Below the pieces are notes generated by a model. That model searched no databases. It saw only the letters and a program-made list of their open reading frames with translations, and was not told the origin of the DNA. A program made the translations under genes and the position numbers. Positions 1 to 8,839 of a stretch of 64,000 bases of DNA are shown piece after piece; the stretch's first letter is position 1, and the number at the start of each line of letters is the position of its first letter. The DNA is taken from assembly GCA_001899805.1 (NCBI GenBank), contig MKWP01000015.1, positions 682,001 through 746,000 of the forward strand, in the 5' to 3' direction. Source of the stretch: Lysobacterales bacterium 66-474 (GTDB lineage Bacteria > Pseudomonadota > Gammaproteobacteria > Xanthomonadales > Rhodanobacteraceae).

Positions 1-1105
1 GCAATGCGACTTCCTGCAGGCCCAGCGCGACCAGTCGGGTTTGCATCGCCGCCCGTCCCCGCAACAGTCCGGCCATCGGCGCGGCGTGGCCTTGCGCATC
101 GGCCAACTCGTCCAGCACGGACAACAGGCCGCCGCATTCGGCCAGCAGCGGCTTGTTCGCTGCAACGTGCGCTCGCAACGCGGCGTGCAGGTCGGTGCGC
201 CGCGACAGCACGCCAAGATGCAATTCGGGATAACCACCCGGCAACCATGCCGCATCGCATTCCGGCAACGCGTCGCCCGCGAGCGGCGAGAAGAACGCAA
301 GTTCCGCACCGGCCTCGCGCAACAGGTCGAGATTGGCCGGATACAGGAAACAGAACGCCGCATCGCGTGCGATGGCGATGCGTCTGCCGCGCAGCCATGG
401 CGGAAGCGGAATCGGCGCGGGCGCCGGCGCGAACGTTACGGGTGGCGGCAAGATTGTCGTTGCATGTGCGCCCCACGCGTCGGCCAAAGCGTCAAGACGC
501 ACATCGAGATCGTCCAGCTCACCGGCCGCGACCAGACCCAGGTGACGCTCGGGCAAGGCCAGCGCCGCATCGTGCGGCAGTGCGCCCATCCACTGCAAAT
601 CCTGCGGCAAGCTTTCGCGCAACAGTTTCGCGTGATGGTCGCCGCCGATGCGGTTGGCCGCGACTGCATTCACACGCACTCCTTCACGGAACATTGCAAG
701 CCCCGCCGCGACGGCGCCGAAAGTTTGCGCCATCGCCGAAGCGTCGATCACCGCCAGCACGTGCAACCCGAGACGCGCGGCCAGGTCCGCGCTGGACGGA
801 TCGCCGTCGAAAAGACCCATCGCGCCTTCGACCAGGATCAGGTCGGCCTCGCCCGCGGCTGCGTGCAAGCGCGCGCGCACCTCCGCTTCGCCGCCCATCC
901 ACAGGTCGAGCTGGTACGCCGGCGAACCTGCGGCGCAGCCGATGACCATCGGATCGAGAAAATCCGGCCCGGTCTTGAACACCGCGACGCGTCGCCCCTG
1001 CCGTGCGTGCCAGCGCGCCAGTGCCGCGGTTACGCTGGTCTTGCCCTCGCCCGAGGCGGGCGCGGAGACCAGCATGGCCGGGCACTGGCAGGCGGTCGCG
1101 TTCAC
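1..1105 (-). CDS. cobB: Cobyrinate a,c-diamide synthase (CobB/CbiA), C-terminus cut by window edge
   Basis: Catalyses ATP- and glutamine-dependent amidation of the a and c side chains of cobyrinate in cobalamin synthesis; cytoplasmic. The translated product begins with a dethiobiotin-synthetase-like P-loop (SGEGKT, about residues 18-23), followed by the typical KTGPDFLDP and LVEGAMGLFDG segments, and near residue 320 shows the class I glutamine amidotransferase nucleophile context AECGGLL. The GTG start at 1105-1103 overlaps the TGA of the upstream TonB receptor gene (GTGA), which implies translational coupling, so the gene is expected to be under the same cobalamin riboswitch. About 368 codons are visible; the family is usually 430-480 residues, so only the C-terminal end is missing. 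A more internal ATG (1075) is the alternative start. Confidence 0.9.
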   Translation of the reverse strand, partial: MNATACQCPAMLVSAPASGEGKTSVTAALARWHARQGRRVAVFKTGPDFLDPMVIGCAAGSPAYQLDLWMGGEAEVRARLHAAAGEADLILVEGAMGLFDGDPSSADLAARLGLHVLAVIDASAMAQTFGAVAAGLAMFREGVRVNAVAANRIGGDHHAKLLRESLPQDLQWMGALPHDAALALPERHLGLVAAGELDDLDVRLDALADAWGAHATTILPPPVTFAPAPAPIPLPPWLRGRRIAIARDAAFCFLYPANLDLLREAGAELAFFSPLAGDALPECDAAWLPGGYPELHLGVLSRRTDLHAALRAHVAANKPLLAECGGLLSVLDELADAQGHAAPMAGLLRGRAAMQTRLVALGLQEVAL

Positions 1106-2970
1106 TCGGAGGGACAATACCCAAGCGTGAGCATGAAGTTGCGTCCGGGCTGGTTGTAATACCAGGCCGTTTCGTAGTCCTTGTCGAACACGTTGTTGAG
1201 CGCAAGTTGCAGTTTCCAGTCGCGGTGGAACTGCCAGCCCGCGCGCAGGTTGGTCAACGCGTAGCCACCCAGTGGATGCCGGTTGGCGATGTCGTCCCAG
1301 GTGCGTGCAGCGACGTACCAGCTCGCGCCGAAGCTGAAGTGGCCGAAGCCGCGGTCGGCGTCGATGCGCGCGCTGCGTCGCGGACGGCGCGGCAACTGGT
1401 TGCCGTCGTAGAAACCGCCGGCGGCATCGTCGCGAGCGTCGAGGAGCGTCGCGGTCGCGCGCACGTCCCAGCCGGCCAGCTTGCCGCCGAGCACGCCTTC
1501 GAGTCCGGTGATGCGCGCGCGGTCGATGTTCGCGGGCCGGAAAGTGGCGGCATCGAAGGTGATCAGGTCGTGGATGTCGTTGCGGTAGACGCCGAGCGAC
1601 CACTGTCCCCACCCGGGCGTGCCGCGCAACCCGAGTTCGACGTTGCGTGAACTTTCCGGCGCGAGGTTCGGGTTGCTGAAGCCGGGGTAGTACAGGTCGT
1701 TGAAGGTCGGTGCGCGGAACGCCGTGCCCCAGCTCGCGGTGATGCGCAGGTCCTTCGCGAAATCCCAACCCCACAACAGGCTGCCGGTGGTCTTGCCGCC
1801 GAACTGGCTGTTGTGGTCGCGGCGCAGGCTGGCCTGCACGGATTGCGCACCGAACCTGCGCTGCCACTGCGCGAACAGGCCGCGGTTGCTGCGCGTGTCG
1901 ACATCGTAGACGGTGCTGCTGGAAACGGCCTCGCGCTGCCAGTCGACGCCGGCGCTCAGCAGGCCGCCGCCCGCGGCGACGTCGGCCTGCAACGAGGCCA
2001 GGGCGCGGCGGGTGTCGTAGCGGTCGACGTAGTCGCCTGCGAGGAAATCCTTGTCGAAGTCGGCGCTGCCGCCGAGCCGCAAGGACAGGTTCAACTTGTC
2101 GTTGGGACGGAAGTGCACCTGTCCACCCAGCACCTGCGTCGAATAATCGTCCGAATCGCTGAAGCTGCCGTCGTACTTGTTGAAGCCTTGCGTGCGCATC
2201 GCCAGTGCGTCCGCGCTCCACTGCGCGTTGAACTGGTACGCGCCGTGGATCGTCAACGCGTTGTCGTGGAAACCGTCGCGATCGGGTTGGTCGGCGAAAC
2301 ATCCGGCAAAGACCTCGGCCGCACCGATCCTGCAGGCGTTGATGCCCTTGGTCTGGTCGTGTGTGGCCTGCACGGCAATCCAACCCTTCTCGCCGGCCGC
2401 AGAAAAACCGGAAGACGCTTTCCAGTGCGACCAGCTGCCGATGCCGATACTGGCGTTCGGCGTGAAGGTGCCGGGTGCATGGCGCAGGAAAATCTGGATC
2501 ACGCCGCCGATTGCTTCGGAACCGTACAGGCTGGAGAACGGCCCGCGCACGATCTCGATGCGCTGGATCTGGTCGAGTGGGATGTCCTGGATCGGCGTGG
2601 TGCCGGAAGTGGCATTGCCGACCCGGATGCCATCGACCAGCACCAGCACCTGGTTCGCGTTGGTGCCGCGCAGGAACATGCCGCTGACCTTGCCGGGACC
2701 ACCCTGGTTGCTGATTGCCATGCCGGGAGTGTCGTTCAACAAATCCTGCAGCGAGGATGGTTGCAGCAGTTCGATTTCGGTGCGCGTGATCACGGTAACC
2801 GGCGCGAGCGTCGCATCCTGCGTCTGCGCGGTGCGGCTGGCGGTGACCACGACCTGGCCGAGGGTGGTGGTCTGGCCTTGGGCCAGCGCAAGGGTGGATG
2901 CGCAACACAACATTGCGCACGACAGCCAGGCCAGCACGCGCTGGTCGGGCGAACGACGATGCGGTTTCAC
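1102..2970 (-). CDS. btuB: BtuB-like TonB-dependent receptor (vitamin B12/corrinoid uptake)
   Basis: Outer-membrane beta-barrel receptor of 622 residues, probably importing cobalamin with TonB energy. A signal peptide ends near residue 30 (STLALA), a TonB-box-like stretch GQVVVTA follows at about 38-44, then the plug (DTPGMAISNQGG, LVLVDGIRVG, IEIVRGPFSSLYGS) and a long barrel. The GTG start at 2970 is chosen because AGGAG lies 5-9 bases upstream; a longer open frame to 3078 would run into the riboswitch. The barrel's last strand (RNFMLTLGY) is followed by four extra residues (CPSE), so the protein does not end on the aromatic residue usual for such barrels. B12 as substrate is inferred from the cobalamin riboswitch and the coupled cobB. 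Confidence 0.88.
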   Translation of the reverse strand: MKPHRRSPDQRVLAWLSCAMLCCASTLALAQGQTTTLGQVVVTASRTAQTQDATLAPVTVITRTEIELLQPSSLQDLLNDTPGMAISNQGGPGKVSGMFLRGTNANQVLVLVDGIRVGNATSGTTPIQDIPLDQIQRIEIVRGPFSSLYGSEAIGGVIQIFLRHAPGTFTPNASIGIGSWSHWKASSGFSAAGEKGWIAVQATHDQTKGINACRIGAAEVFAGCFADQPDRDGFHDNALTIHGAYQFNAQWSADALAMRTQGFNKYDGSFSDSDDYSTQVLGGQVHFRPNDKLNLSLRLGGSADFDKDFLAGDYVDRYDTRRALASLQADVAAGGGLLSAGVDWQREAVSSSTVYDVDTRSNRGLFAQWQRRFGAQSVQASLRRDHNSQFGGKTTGSLLWGWDFAKDLRITASWGTAFRAPTFNDLYYPGFSNPNLAPESSRNVELGLRGTPGWGQWSLGVYRNDIHDLITFDAATFRPANIDRARITGLEGVLGGKLAGWDVRATATLLDARDDAAGGFYDGNQLPRRPRRSARIDADRGFGHFSFGASWYVAARTWDDIANRHPLGGYALTNLRAGWQFHRDWKLQLALNNVFDKDYETAWYYNQPGRNFMLTLGYCPSE

Positions 2971-3059
2971 GAATACTCCTGTCCGCGCCTGCCCGCGCGG
3001 TGTCGATGGCGTCGGGGACAGGCGGAAGGAGTGTCGGTACCGCACGGACATGCGGCGCC

Positions 3060-3290
3060 AGACGCATGCCCGCCGCATGTCCGGGGATACCCGTGGCCGG
3101 TCTCCGGGCTTGCGAGCGAAGGTTCGTCACCTCCATCGATCCGCGCCTTCCCGGGCTCGCGCCCAGTGGCATCCGCGGATCGTTGCTCGCCTACCGTTGC
3201 GGGGGCAGCTCCGGAATGGCCGTCCATGCGCATGGATACGCGAAATGGACAGGCGTCACCGGATTCCCGTTTCAACCAGCGGCTCGCGCC
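3060..3290 (-). promoter_or_regulatory. Cobalamin (adenosylcobalamin) riboswitch
   Basis: Read on the minus strand the leader has the conserved cobalamin-riboswitch blocks in order: GGGAATCCGGTGACGCC (3268-3252), CCCGCAACGGTAGGCGAG (3203-3186), and the B12 box AAGCCCGGAGACCGGCCA (3112-3095). It sits about 90 bases upstream of the btuB-like start, so it should reduce expression of btuB and the coupled cobB when B12 is plentiful. Outer borders are approximate. No clear intrinsic terminator was seen between the B12 box and the start codon, so control of ribosome access is the more likely mode (inference). Confidence 0.92.
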
Positions 3291-3358
3291 GATGGTCACC
3301 TCAGGCGGCGTGCATCATCGGATATCCCACTCGTTCGCGCAAGCTCGTCGAACGGGCA

Positions 3359-4483
3359 TCACTTCCACAGCGGGCTGGTCACTTCAACCAACACCCACGC
3401 CGTGAACGCGCTGATCGGCAGCGTAAGGAGCCACGACCACACCATGCGCTCGACCACCGTCCAGCGCACCGCGTTGAAGCGCTTGGACGCGCCGACGCCC
3501 ATGATCGCGGACGACACCACATGGGTGGTCGAAACGGGCAAGCCGAAGAAAGACGCCACGATGATCACGAACGCGGAACTGGTTTCCGCGGCAAAGCCGT
3601 TGATCGGATGCAGCTTCACCATCTTGTGGCCGAGCGTCTTGATGATGCGCCAGCCGCCGCCCGCGGTGCCAGCCGCCATCACCAGCGCGCACAGCACCTT
3701 CACCCACACGGGAATCGGAAAATGACCGCCGACGTCCGATATCCGCAGGAAGTGCAGCCATGCGGGCAGGTGATCGAAATTGTGCGCGAGGGTGGCGTCG
3801 GCAAGCGCCAGCGCGATGATGCCCATGGTCTTCTGCGCGTCATTCATGCCGTGCGAAACGCCCATGGCCGCAGCCGAAACCAGCTGTGCCTTGCCGAAGA
3901 AAAAGTTCACGAACGGCGTGCGCCCGAACCGGCGCAGCCAGCCCCTGCGATTGCCGAACCAGGCGAACAGTGCAAGCAAGGCGCCCATCACCGCGATGCC
4001 CAACACGAAGCCAGCGACGGGCGATGCCACCATCGGCACCAGCACTTTCGGGATCAAGCCGCCGCCACGCCACCAGTGGTTCGGATCGGTGGCCCAGATG
4101 ATCGCGTGGAAATTGCCGTCGGAAGCCGCGAAGGCGGCGCCGCACAGACCGCCGATCAGCGCGTGCGAGGACGACGATGGCAAACCGAACCACCACGTGA
4201 TCAGATTCCAGATGATGGCGCCCAGCAGCGCGCAGATCAGCACTTCGCCGCCGACCTGCAGCACGCCGGCGTCGATCAGGCCGGTGGCGATCGTGATCGC
4301 GACGGCGGAGCCCAGCAACGCGCCGCCAAGGTTGGTCGCTGCGGCCAGCAACACCGCTTGCCCAGGCGTGAGCACCTTGGTCGCGACCACGGTCGCGATC
4401 GAGTTGGCGGTGTCGTGGAAGCCGTTGATGTAAGTGAACGCCAGCGCGATCACGATGACGGCGGTGAGGAGGCCAAGGCTCAT
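3359..4483 (-). CDS. pit: Low-affinity inorganic phosphate transporter, Pit family
   Basis: Inner-membrane phosphate (metal-phosphate)/H+ symporter of 374 residues. Both internal-duplication signatures of the PiT family are present: NGFHDTANSIATVVATKVL near the N-terminus, and GVSHGMNDAQKTMG plus GLPVSTTHVVSSAIMGVG in the second half; numerous hydrophobic segments fit about ten membrane helices. The ATG at 4483 starts directly at the first membrane helix; a longer frame to 4612 would translate the intergenic hairpins. The gene lies 151 bases downstream of the DUF47 gene on the same strand, the usual DUF47-pit pairing, where the DUF47 protein is thought to modulate Pit. Confidence 0.93.
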   Translation of the reverse strand: MSLGLLTAVIVIALAFTYINGFHDTANSIATVVATKVLTPGQAVLLAAATNLGGALLGSAVAITIATGLIDAGVLQVGGEVLICALLGAIIWNLITWWFGLPSSSSHALIGGLCGAAFAASDGNFHAIIWATDPNHWWRGGGLIPKVLVPMVASPVAGFVLGIAVMGALLALFAWFGNRRGWLRRFGRTPFVNFFFGKAQLVSAAAMGVSHGMNDAQKTMGIIALALADATLAHNFDHLPAWLHFLRISDVGGHFPIPVWVKVLCALVMAAGTAGGGWRIIKTLGHKMVKLHPINGFAAETSSAFVIIVASFFGLPVSTTHVVSSAIMGVGASKRFNAVRWTVVERMVWSWLLTLPISAFTAWVLVEVTSPLWK

Positions 4484-4542
4484 GCAACGTCCCGTGTCAC
4501 GAAGGCAAGACCACTTGCGAATCTTCCAACACCGGTTCTCGG

Positions 4543-4589
4543 CCCCCTTGAGTGAAGGGGGCGGCGGGTGTTCGCGCAGCGAACGCCCG
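4543..4589. repeat. Pair of adjacent intergenic hairpins between DUF47 and pit genes
   Basis: Two stem-loops lie back to back: CCCCCTT/AAGGGGG (4543-4561, loop of 5) and an 11-bp stem with one G-T wobble and a 3-base loop (4565-4589). No T-run follows on either strand, so they are not classical terminators. They resemble REP-type intergenic palindromes and may tune the mRNA ratio of the DUF47-pit pair. Confidence 0.6.
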
Positions 4590-4634
4590 TGGGGGTTGTG
4601 GAGGTATGCCAAGACCGCACGAAGCCGAAGCCTC

Positions 4635-5264
4635 TCACGAATTCTTCAACACAATTGAATAAATCACGTTGCCCACGTCGCGGCAACGGTCGATGGCTTT
4701 TTCCAGCAGCTCGAACAGGTCCTTCGCCAGCATCGCCCGGATCGGGTCGTCGCTGCCGAGATACTGGGTGCGGTAAGGCTCCAGCAACAACCGGTCGGCT
4801 TCCGATTCGATGGCCTGCAGGCGATCCTGCAGCTTGCGCATGCGGCCTATGTTCATGCCGTTGCGCAACTCGCCCACCATCTCGACCACCGCTTCGGTCG
4901 CACTCATCAGCAGGCTCGCGCGCGAAGTGAAATCGATGCCCTCGACGCGCCTGGCCACGATCACGTAGCGCTCGGCGAACTTCTCGATGGTCTTGGGGAT
5001 GCGGTACAGCGCCGAGGACATCGCTTCGATGTCCTCGCGGTCCAGCGCGGTCACGAAGGTGTTGACCAGCGCTTCGCTGATCTGCGCCGCCAGCTCCTTC
5101 TCGCGGCGGCGCGCGGCGCGAAAACCGTCCAGCAGCATCGGTTCGCCGTGCGCCTCCAGCAGGCCCTGCAAGGCCTTGGCGCTGTCGCGGGCCGCGCCGG
5201 CGCTGGCTTCCAGCAGGGAATAGAACCGATCCCCCTTCCCGAACATGGTCTGCAACGAAAACAT
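4635..5264 (-). CDS. DUF47 family (PhoU-like) protein, Pit accessory regulator
   Basis: Cytoplasmic all-helical PhoU-like protein of 209 residues. The N-terminus MFSLQTMFGKGDRFYSLLE and the later segments SALYRIPKTIEKFAERY and DPIRAMLAKDLFELLEKAID are typical of the TIGR00153/DUF47 family, whose members commonly precede pit genes and are thought to regulate phosphate transport. The ATG at 5264 is chosen because it matches the family N-terminus; the open frame extends upstream to 5504 but would overlap the divergent gene. The pit gene lies downstream on the same strand, so an operon is likely. Confidence 0.9.
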   Translation of the reverse strand: MFSLQTMFGKGDRFYSLLEASAGAARDSAKALQGLLEAHGEPMLLDGFRAARRREKELAAQISEALVNTFVTALDREDIEAMSSALYRIPKTIEKFAERYVIVARRVEGIDFTSRASLLMSATEAVVEMVGELRNGMNIGRMRKLQDRLQAIESEADRLLLEPYRTQYLGSDDPIRAMLAKDLFELLEKAIDRCRDVGNVIYSIVLKNS

Positions 5265-5374
5265 GGCAATCGATCCGTCCACCAAATCCGGCAAATGGTA
5301 CACGAGCAGCGCACCCAGTCGAAGCAGACGGTCGCTTGCTAGACTCCGTTCATAAACCCGAACACGTGGCGACG

Positions 5375-6739
5375 ATGCTGACCGAACTCGGCCTGGTCCT
5401 GCTGCTGGCGCTGGGCAATGCGTTTTTCGCGCTGGCCGAAATCGCGCTGATCGCCTCGCGCAAGAGCCGCCTGCGCTACCTCGCGCGCACGAGCGCCCGC
5501 GCACAGGTGGCGCTGCGCCTCGCCCAGCACCCGGACCGCTTCCTGTCCACGGTGCAGGTCGGCATCACCATGATCACCCTGGTCACCGGCGCCGCCACCG
5601 GCACCGCGATCAGCGACACCATCCGCGTGTGGCTGGTCGATCTCGGCTTGCCCACGACCGCGCATGCTTCGCTGGTGATCGGCCTGGTGCTGGGTTTCGT
5701 GCTGGTCACCATCATCAACATCACCGTCGGCGAACTGGTGCCCAAGCGCGCGGCGCTGGTGGCGCCGGAACGCATCGCACAGGTGGTGGCCTTCCCGATG
5801 CAGGCGCTGTCGTGGCTGATGACACCGTTCGTGTGGCTGCTCAACCTCATCACCGACGCCTTGCTGCGCTTGCTCAGGCTCAATCGCTTCAAACGCGAAA
5901 AAATCAGCGAAGAGGAAATCCGCCTGCTGGTCGCCGAAAGCGCCGAGCAGGGCGTACTGGATTCCGACGAGCGCAACATGGTCAACCGCGTGCTGCGCCT
6001 CGGCGACCGCACGGTGGACAGCGTGATGACGCCGCGCCCGCGCATCACGTGGCTGGACGCGGCAGCGCCGCTCGAAGAAAACCTCGCGGTGCTGCGCGCG
6101 ACGCCCTATTCCCGCTACCCGGTCTATCGCGAAGGCGAGGACGAAGTGCTGGGCGTGCTCGAGGTCAAGCGTCTGTTGCAGGCGATCGCGCAGCAGCCGG
6201 CGCAGGCTCCGCAACCGGCGAAGCTCGACCTGTTCAGGAAACTCGCCAAACCGCTGTTCGTCCCCGCCACCACCCGCGCGCTGGACCTGCTCGACGAATT
6301 CCGCGACGCGCAAACCCCGTTCGCGCTGGTGGTGGATGAATACGGCGACATCGAAGGGCTGGTGACCCTCAACGACGTGCTGACCGCGGTGGTCGGGCAT
6401 CCGGGCGGCGCCGGCGGCAGCCCCGCCGCCAACGGTGATCCCGCCGCGCTGCGCCGCGACGACGGAAGCTGGCTGGTTTCCGGATCGCTCGCCACCGACG
6501 ACTTGCGCGAACTGCTGCAGCTCGACGAGCTGCCGAACGAAAAGGACGGCGATTACTACACCCTCGCCGGCATGTTGATCGAGTTGCTCGGCCACATCCC
6601 CGTCACCGGCGAAAAAATCTCCTGGCACGGTTTCGACTTCGAAATCGTCGACCGCGACGGCGCGCGCATCGACAAGGTGCTGGTCACGCCGATCGCCAGC
6701 GAACCGCCACCCGATGAAGCCGGGATGGACGACGGCTAG
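5375..6739 (+). CDS. CorC/HlyC (UPF0053)-family membrane protein with DUF21, two CBS and a CorC-associated domain
   Basis: Inner-membrane protein of about 454 residues. Order: an N-terminal DUF21 region with several membrane helices (LLLALGNAFFALAEIALIASR near the start), a CBS pair (VDSVMTPRPRITWLD; LVVDEYGDIEGLVTLNDVL), and a C-terminal CorC_HlyC domain ending in a FDFEIVDRDGARIDKVLV strand. The family is linked to divalent cation (Mg2+/Co2+) export or tolerance; it is often annotated as hemolysin, for which nothing here gives support. The start is uncertain: ATG 5375, GTG 5366 and ATG 5336 are in frame, and none has a strong ribosome-binding site. It is divergent from the DUF47 gene. Confidence 0.87.
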   Translation: MLTELGLVLLLALGNAFFALAEIALIASRKSRLRYLARTSARAQVALRLAQHPDRFLSTVQVGITMITLVTGAATGTAISDTIRVWLVDLGLPTTAHASLVIGLVLGFVLVTIINITVGELVPKRAALVAPERIAQVVAFPMQALSWLMTPFVWLLNLITDALLRLLRLNRFKREKISEEEIRLLVAESAEQGVLDSDERNMVNRVLRLGDRTVDSVMTPRPRITWLDAAAPLEENLAVLRATPYSRYPVYREGEDEVLGVLEVKRLLQAIAQQPAQAPQPAKLDLFRKLAKPLFVPATTRALDLLDEFRDAQTPFALVVDEYGDIEGLVTLNDVLTAVVGHPGGAGGSPAANGDPAALRRDDGSWLVSGSLATDDLRELLQLDELPNEKDGDYYTLAGMLIELLGHIPVTGEKISWHGFDFEIVDRDGARIDKVLVTPIASEPPPDEAGMDDG

Positions 6740-6808
6740 CAGGCGAGCCGGTCGTGCACGGCATCGAGCCCGGCATGCCCAAATGGCGTTCCGGGTGGGC
6801 AACCGCGT

Positions 6809-7891
6809 TTACAACCCGGTGTCCGATGGGGTGATCGAATTACGGTACTCAACGGGGGATTCCCCGGTCCAGCGCCGGAACGCGCGTCGGAAGTTTGCGG
6901 CATCGTCGAATCCGATTGCCGCCGCGATCGCTTCCACGGGCAACGCCGTATCGCGCAGGTACTTCATGGCAACCTGGCTGCGTACGTCATCGCAGATTTC
7001 CCGATAGCTGGTGCCCTCGGCACGCAGTTTGCGCCGCACCTCGCGCTCGGACATTCCCAGCGCCGCGGCCATGCCTCCGATGCCCGGGATGCGCCCGTAG
7101 TCCGTCACCATCGACTTGCCGATCCGCCCAGCCAGTCCGGATTGCTCCTGCAACTGCGCGGCAAGCTTGGCGCAGACTTCGCGCACGGAGGTGTGCGCGA
7201 TCAGGTTGCCGAACTGCGGGCGCATGTCCAACCACGAGGCATCGAGCCCGAAGATGTTGGCCTGCTGCGCGAACAGAACCTCGACACCGAGCGAGGCGGC
7301 GACTTCCTGCATCGAGGCGCATCGCGGAAAGGTCACGCCCAGGCGGAACGGTGTGAAGTCCGCGCCGGTCAGGTCGCACCAGCCGCGCTGAAGGATGCCG
7401 AAATGCAATTCGACCAGGAAGCGGTACAGGCGCGCGTCGATCTCCAAATGCGAGAACGGATCGATGCCGATCGCTACTTCGCTTCCACGTCGCTGCGCCC
7501 ACACGCGCACCAACGGTCCCGTCAGACCCTGCTGCTCGATGGAAACCTGCAGCATCGTGCGCATGTCCGGCGCGCTCATCAGCGCGAAACCATACATGCC
7601 GAAGTAGGTCAGGCGCGTGCGCAAACCGCTGCGGAACGCGAACGATGGCTTCACGTCCATGCCGGTGACGGCCTTGCATGCGGCCAACAGTTGATGGCGG
7701 GAAATGCGGGTTTCCGGCGACAGTGCCTGCGCGAGGCTGAGCCCGGCGGCGACCAGCACGGGCGCGGAGTCGATACCGTCTTCGGCCAGGGCGTCGTGCA
7801 GCAGCGCGACAGGCGTGGCCGGATACATGCGCAGATTCCATTGAACCGGCGATGCGGTGGCATTGTTCCGGGGTATCTGCAGTTCGTTCAT
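6809..7891 (-). CDS. AraC-family transcriptional regulator with N-terminal Arabinose_bd-type domain
   Basis: DNA-binding regulator of about 360 residues. The first 200 residues match the OruR/AraC N-terminal ligand-binding type (VALLHDALAEDGIDSAPVLV; SFAFRSGLRTRLTYFGMYGF), and the C-terminal 80 residues hold the two helix-turn-helix motifs (GGMAAALGMSEREVRRKL; PVEAIAAAIGFDDAANFRRAF) and the family tail RRWTGESPVEYR. The ATG at 7891 is preferred to the in-frame GTG at 7900. The target is unknown; it is divergent from the small gene at 8119, but 227 bases lie between and no inverted-repeat operator was recognised. Confidence 0.88.
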   Translation of the reverse strand: MNELQIPRNNATASPVQWNLRMYPATPVALLHDALAEDGIDSAPVLVAAGLSLAQALSPETRISRHQLLAACKAVTGMDVKPSFAFRSGLRTRLTYFGMYGFALMSAPDMRTMLQVSIEQQGLTGPLVRVWAQRRGSEVAIGIDPFSHLEIDARLYRFLVELHFGILQRGWCDLTGADFTPFRLGVTFPRCASMQEVAASLGVEVLFAQQANIFGLDASWLDMRPQFGNLIAHTSVREVCAKLAAQLQEQSGLAGRIGKSMVTDYGRIPGIGGMAAALGMSEREVRRKLRAEGTSYREICDDVRSQVAMKYLRDTALPVEAIAAAIGFDDAANFRRAFRRWTGESPVEYRNSITPSDTGL

Positions 7892-8118
7892 GCGAGCCAC
7901 CGCACTTTCGTCACCAAATGATAGCCGCGCGTGCAGGCGACATCGATCACGGCGTGCACGAGGGTCAATGCCCGGCGGGGGCGGTCATTTTCGGCCAGAT
8001 CGGCGCTCGCGCGGTGCATCTTTTGATCTTGTCGGCGTCTGCGGCGACGCCTATACCTGACAAACCGTCGGCACCCTCTGCGCGACGGAATCCATGCGCT
8101 CACGGAGGGATAAATCCC

Positions 8119-8571
8119 ATGACCATTCGCACCATCGTTGCCGTGTTCCCGAATGCCAATTCCGCCTACGACGCCGCCGGCGCGATCCGCAAGCTGAAAG
8201 ACTCCAAGGAAGTCGATTTCTCGCTCAAGGCAGGTGCGATGTTCCGCAAGGACGACAATGGCAACATCATCCGCATGGAAGAGAAGGACCGGCCGTTGTG
8301 GGGTACGCTGGCCGGGGGTGTGGCCGGCGCATTGATCGGCTTCATTGCGGGTCCCGCGGGCGCCGCGGCAGGTGCTGCAGTGGGCGCAACCGGTGGCCTC
8401 GTCGTTGACGCCATTGGACTTTCCTTCGATACGGATTTCGCCGGCACCGTCGCGACACGGGTCAAGCCTGGCGAGACCGCCGTGGTCGTGGAAGCAGACG
8501 AAGGCAGTACCCGTCCCGTGGACGATGCCGTGCGCGTCAACGGCGGTCGCGTGTACCGCTCCAACGGCTGA
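8119..8571 (+). CDS. DUF1269-like small membrane-associated protein with glycine zipper
   Basis: Protein of 150 residues of unknown function. A ferredoxin-like N-terminal part (TIRTIVAVFPNANSAYDAAG) is followed by a Gly/Ala-rich hydrophobic zipper (GVAGALIGFIAGPAGAAAG) and a short C-terminal alpha/beta part (GETAVVVEADE) typical of DUF1269 proteins. The ATG at 8119 has GGAGGG ten bases upstream. The next gene is more than 260 bases away, so it may be monocistronic. Stress or envelope roles are often proposed for such proteins, but nothing in this sequence proves one. Confidence 0.78.
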   Translation: MTIRTIVAVFPNANSAYDAAGAIRKLKDSKEVDFSLKAGAMFRKDDNGNIIRMEEKDRPLWGTLAGGVAGALIGFIAGPAGAAAGAAVGATGGLVVDAIGLSFDTDFAGTVATRVKPGETAVVVEADEGSTRPVDDAVRVNGGRVYRSNG

Positions 8572-8839
8572 AGCATCACGCCTGCAACAGACGGATCCGC
8601 ACGCGTGGCGGGTTCGTCCGCTGCGGACGAGGATGATGCTGCAACCGCGCGGGACGTGGGTATCAGGGCCTGGCCGGCAGAGTTTCGATGTACGGCCATT
8701 CCTGCCTGTCCGGCAACGCTTCCAGGGTGTCGCTTTACGGGTTCCGCAGGGCTATGCTATGCACTCGCATCAGGTTCATTGATTCCGATCCGGTCGTGTC
8801 GTGCGGTTGTCCCCGTGGGCATTTGCAAGGAGAGCGACG

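Noticed and set aside
2177-4555. 792-codon plus-strand frame across riboswitch and pit
   Set aside because: Crosses a structured riboswitch and lies antisense to btuB-like and pit genes; product composition is not protein-like.
5336-6739. Hemolysin function for the CorC/HlyC-family protein
   Set aside because: The hemolysin label is historical for this family; DUF21 plus CBS domains point to cation export or tolerance.
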